The position numbers and the translations under genes were made by a program. Shown here piece by piece: positions 22,931 through 24,829 of a DNA stretch of 24,829 bases. Source of the stretch: Firmicutes bacterium HGW-Firmicutes-10. Lineage in GTDB: Bacteria > Bacillota_I > Bacilli_A > Erysipelotrichales > Erysipelotrichaceae. Position 1 is the first letter of the stretch. Each line of letters starts with the position of its first letter. The stretch covers positions 1 through 24,829 of the forward strand of contig PHAF01000006.1 of the NCBI GenBank assembly GCA_002841605.1, given 5' to 3'. Under the pieces are notes generated by a model. That model ran no database searches and was not told the DNA's origin. It was given only the letters and a program-made list of their open reading frames with translations.

Positions 22931-24622
22931 TCAAACTCCCTTCGCCCTTAAAATCCTAAACTCGTAGGGCAGAAATTCTCCTCCGCTATTCTCAACATTC
23001 TGACATACGATATCATATGAATCATGATTAATCTCAAAAATCACGTTTCGATCACGGAAATTCGCGATGACTACGACTTCATCCTTTTCGTCAAAGCGAC
23101 GATAAGCAAATACATCCGGATGTTCTTCTTGAATCAATTCAAATTTTCCATATATCAGAACATCTTTCAGATCGCTGTGCAACCTCAATTGAATCAGTCG
23201 TTTGTACATCGACAACACTGATTGGTCATCATTTTCTTGATTTCTGACATTGATTTTCTTATAATTGCCAACGGCTTTCAAATGCGGTTTACCAGTAGTA
23301 AATCCGGCATTCTCGCTATCATCCCACTGCATGGGGGTTCGGGCATTATCTCGCGAAGCACGACGCAAATGAGTTAATATACGCTCTTCACTAATTCGCT
23401 TGCGAGCTGAAGGGACATAGTTTCTAACCCACACATCATTGAAATCATCGACCGAATCATAATCGACATTGGTCATCCCTATTTCCTCACCATTATATAT
23501 AAACGGTGTCCCAGGCAAGGTCAATAGCACAGCGCCCAACATCTGTGCAGAAACGCGATGATATTCTCCGGGATCACCATATTGAGATACGACACGCGGG
23601 TGATCATGATTGAGCCAATATTGAGGCATCCAGACTTTTCCTTCACAACCCAATATCCAACGTTCGAATGTCTTCTTCAAATCAATGACATCCGTCGTCA
23701 GTTTCCCAACGGTACGGCCTTCATCACCAAAAGCACCATTTTTCCAACAGTGATCAAAATTGAACACCATGTTAAATCCTTTGGTATTAAATCCGGCATA
23801 GCGTTCTGCTTCTTTTTCATTCGCTCCGCCACCAACTTCACCAACGGTCACGCAATCATAATGAGAAAGAACCTCATCGTGAAACTCAGCCAAATAATCA
23901 AACAATCGGTCGCGATTAGAAAACTTGCGCCAATCAGGAGCAAAGTGACCGGGTTCTACTTTCATTTTGCTGTTTCTAAAGGTGGTATCCTTAGCCAAGT
24001 GGGCAATTGCATCGACTCGAAAGCCATCAACACCCAAATCTAACCACCACTTCGCCATATCTGCCATGGCTTTACGCAAATCGGCATTCTCCCAATTCAG
24101 ATCCGGCATTTTATTTGAAAAAATCTTCATGTAATACTGACCGGTAATTTCATCATAATTCCAACAGGATCCCTCAAAGAAACTCGCCCAATTATTAGGA
24201 GGTAATAAATTACCTTTTCTGTCCTTTTTGCCATCACGCCAGATATACCAATCACGTTTAGAATTATCTTTACTGCTTCTTGATTCTACAAACCAGGGAT
24301 GTTCATCCGACGTTTGATTCATCACTAAATCTAGTATGATTCGAATTCCACGAGAATGAGCCTGAATAATGAGCTCCTTAGCATCCTCAATTGTGCCAAA
24401 CAACGGATCAACATCATAAAAGTCACTGACATCATATCCGTTATCATCCATAGGTGAACGATAAAACGGGCAAATCCAAATCAGATTTACACCAAGATCA
24501 GCAATATAGTCCAACTTCTCAATAATGCCCGGCAAATCACCGACTCCATCTCCGTTGGTATCCTTATACGAACGCGGATAGATTTGATATCCGACAGTTT
24601 CCATCCACCATTGTTTCTTCAT
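22931..24622 (-). CDS. GH13_31 alpha-glucosidase with Gln replacing the region I His
   Basis: A 563-residue GH13_31 enzyme that releases glucose from the non-reducing ends of short alpha-glucans, probably in the cytoplasm because no signal is present. Features: the N-terminal calcium loop DTNGDGVGD at 21-29, nucleophile Asp204 in GVDGFRVDAIAH, acid/base Glu262 in TVGEVGG, and Asp340 in LNHDHPR. Ala205, after the nucleophile, replaces the Val of oligo-1,6-glucosidases and suggests alpha-1,4 preference. At position 103, where family members have His (VxNH), this protein has Gln (LDLVMNQTSDEHPW); the codon is CAA. The ATG at 24622 has AGGGAGAG. It lies between the probable sugar-binding protein gene and the lipoprotein amylase. 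The family is certain; activity with Gln103 is uncertain. Confidence 0.92.
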   Translation of the reverse strand: MKKQWWMETVGYQIYPRSYKDTNGDGVGDLPGIIEKLDYIADLGVNLIWICPFYRSPMDDNGYDVSDFYDVDPLFGTIEDAKELIIQAHSRGIRIILDLVMNQTSDEHPWFVESRSSKDNSKRDWYIWRDGKKDRKGNLLPPNNWASFFEGSCWNYDEITGQYYMKIFSNKMPDLNWENADLRKAMADMAKWWLDLGVDGFRVDAIAHLAKDTTFRNSKMKVEPGHFAPDWRKFSNRDRLFDYLAEFHDEVLSHYDCVTVGEVGGGANEKEAERYAGFNTKGFNMVFNFDHCWKNGAFGDEGRTVGKLTTDVIDLKKTFERWILGCEGKVWMPQYWLNHDHPRVVSQYGDPGEYHRVSAQMLGAVLLTLPGTPFIYNGEEIGMTNVDYDSVDDFNDVWVRNYVPSARKRISEERILTHLRRASRDNARTPMQWDDSENAGFTTGKPHLKAVGNYKKINVRNQENDDQSVLSMYKRLIQLRLHSDLKDVLIYGKFELIQEEHPDVFAYRRFDEKDEVVVIANFRDRNVIFEINHDSYDIVCQNVENSGGEFLPYEFRILRAKGV

Positions 24623-24640
24623 TGAGTACTCTCCCTATAA

Positions 24641-24666
24641 GAATGAGCATCTTTCGATGCTCATTC
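24641..24666 (-). terminator. Intergenic hairpin between binding-protein and alpha-glucosidase genes
   Basis: A perfect 11-bp stem (GAATGAGCATC/GATGCTCATTC, 4-base loop) lies between the two genes with only a short TTAT tail on the minus strand. It resembles the stem-loops that give a binding-protein mRNA more stability than downstream genes, or a weak attenuator, rather than a full terminator. Confidence 0.65.
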
Positions 24667-24694
24667 GCAAATTCATTAAATTGTAGTAATCAGA

Positions 24695-24829
24695 TTACTT
24701 GTTGTCTGCTTCGATAGCTGCGTTGGACAATTCAATCAATTCAGCAACTGCTTCAGCGATTGTCTTTGTGCCATCCCAGATAGCTCTTTCCGTATTGGAA
24801 ATAAACGGATAGTAAGCGGAATCCATCGA
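24695..24829 (-). CDS. C-terminal fragment, probably a sugar ABC transporter binding protein
   Basis: The last 44 residues of a minus-strand gene that continues beyond the right edge; the reading frame ends with TAA at 24695. The visible sequence (SAYYPFISNTERAIWDGTKT, then a helical EAVAELIELSNAAIEADNK tail) looks like the C-terminal helices of a maltose-type solute-binding protein. The spacing hairpin after it, the downstream alpha-glucosidase gene and the MsmK-type ATPase support this. With so little sequence the family call is tentative. Confidence 0.5.
   Translation of the reverse strand, partial: SMDSAYYPFISNTERAIWDGTKTIAEAVAELIELSNAAIEADNK

Noticed and set aside
23558..24043. A 161-codon plus-strand open frame over the alpha-glucosidase
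   Set aside because: Antisense to a conserved GH13 coding region, no ribosome binding site and no recognisable protein features.
1..24829. CRISPR arrays, insertion sequences, tRNA or rRNA genes
   Set aside because: No regularly spaced repeats, transposase motifs, terminal inverted repeats or cloverleaf-like sequences were noticed on reading either strand.

Overview
The window looks like a chromosomal stretch from a low-to-mid GC Gram-positive bacterium (Firmicutes/Bacillota, possibly an Erysipelotrichia- or Acholeplasma-like lineage). The reasons are AGGAGG-type ribosome binding sites, cre-like catabolite repression sites, lipobox lipoproteins, PTS and ECF transport genes and a Thermotoga-like set of maltodextrin enzymes. 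The lineage is inferred from gene content only. No tRNA, rRNA, CRISPR array or mobile element was seen. Almost all genes lie on the minus strand; the one clear exception is the maltosyltransferase at 9234-11324.

Left edge to 7.2 kb: the first codons of glgC (ADP-glucose pyrophosphorylase) run off the left end. A tightly packed minus-strand operon follows. It is transcribed from about 7.17 kb toward the left edge: a membrane-anchored solute-binding-protein-like gene, an MFS transporter, ung (uracil-DNA glycosylase), folC (folylpolyglutamate synthase), a FolT-like ECF folate S component, and a cytosolic YwrD-like gamma-glutamyltransferase. Three of its products relate to folate or gamma-glutamyl bonds.

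7.2-11.4 kb: a transketolase split into two adjacent genes (minus) is divergent from a plus-strand GH13 enzyme. The motifs of the latter match the Thermotoga maritima maltosyltransferase (MTase) rather than ordinary amylases. A cre-like site lies in its promoter.

11.4-18.2 kb: an orphan lipoprotein with its own promoter, then an alpha-mannoside utilisation locus (minus): an RpiR-type regulator, a GH38 alpha-mannosidase resembling E. coli MngB, a glucose-family PTS EIICB and a separate EIIA. The mannosidase promoter region holds a perfect 14-bp palindrome (candidate RpiR operator) and a cre-like site at the predicted transcription start. The likely flow is PTS import and phosphorylation of an alpha-mannoside, followed by intracellular cleavage by GH38.

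18.2 kb to right edge: a maltodextrin/starch locus (minus), in transcription order: the C-terminus of a probable sugar-binding protein, a GH13_31 alpha-glucosidase, a lipoprotein alpha-amylase, a PucR/CdaR-type regulator joined to it by an ATGA overlap, a terminator, an MsmK/UgpC-type ABC ATPase and a cytoplasmic GH13 amylase. Together these would hydrolyse glucan at the cell surface, import oligosaccharides by ABC transport and process them inside. The alpha-glucosidase has Gln where GH13 enzymes almost always have the region I His.

The least ordinary items are the GH38 locus paired with a glucose-family PTS, the MTase homologue, the solute-binding-protein/MFS pair, and the His-to-Gln change in the alpha-glucosidase.
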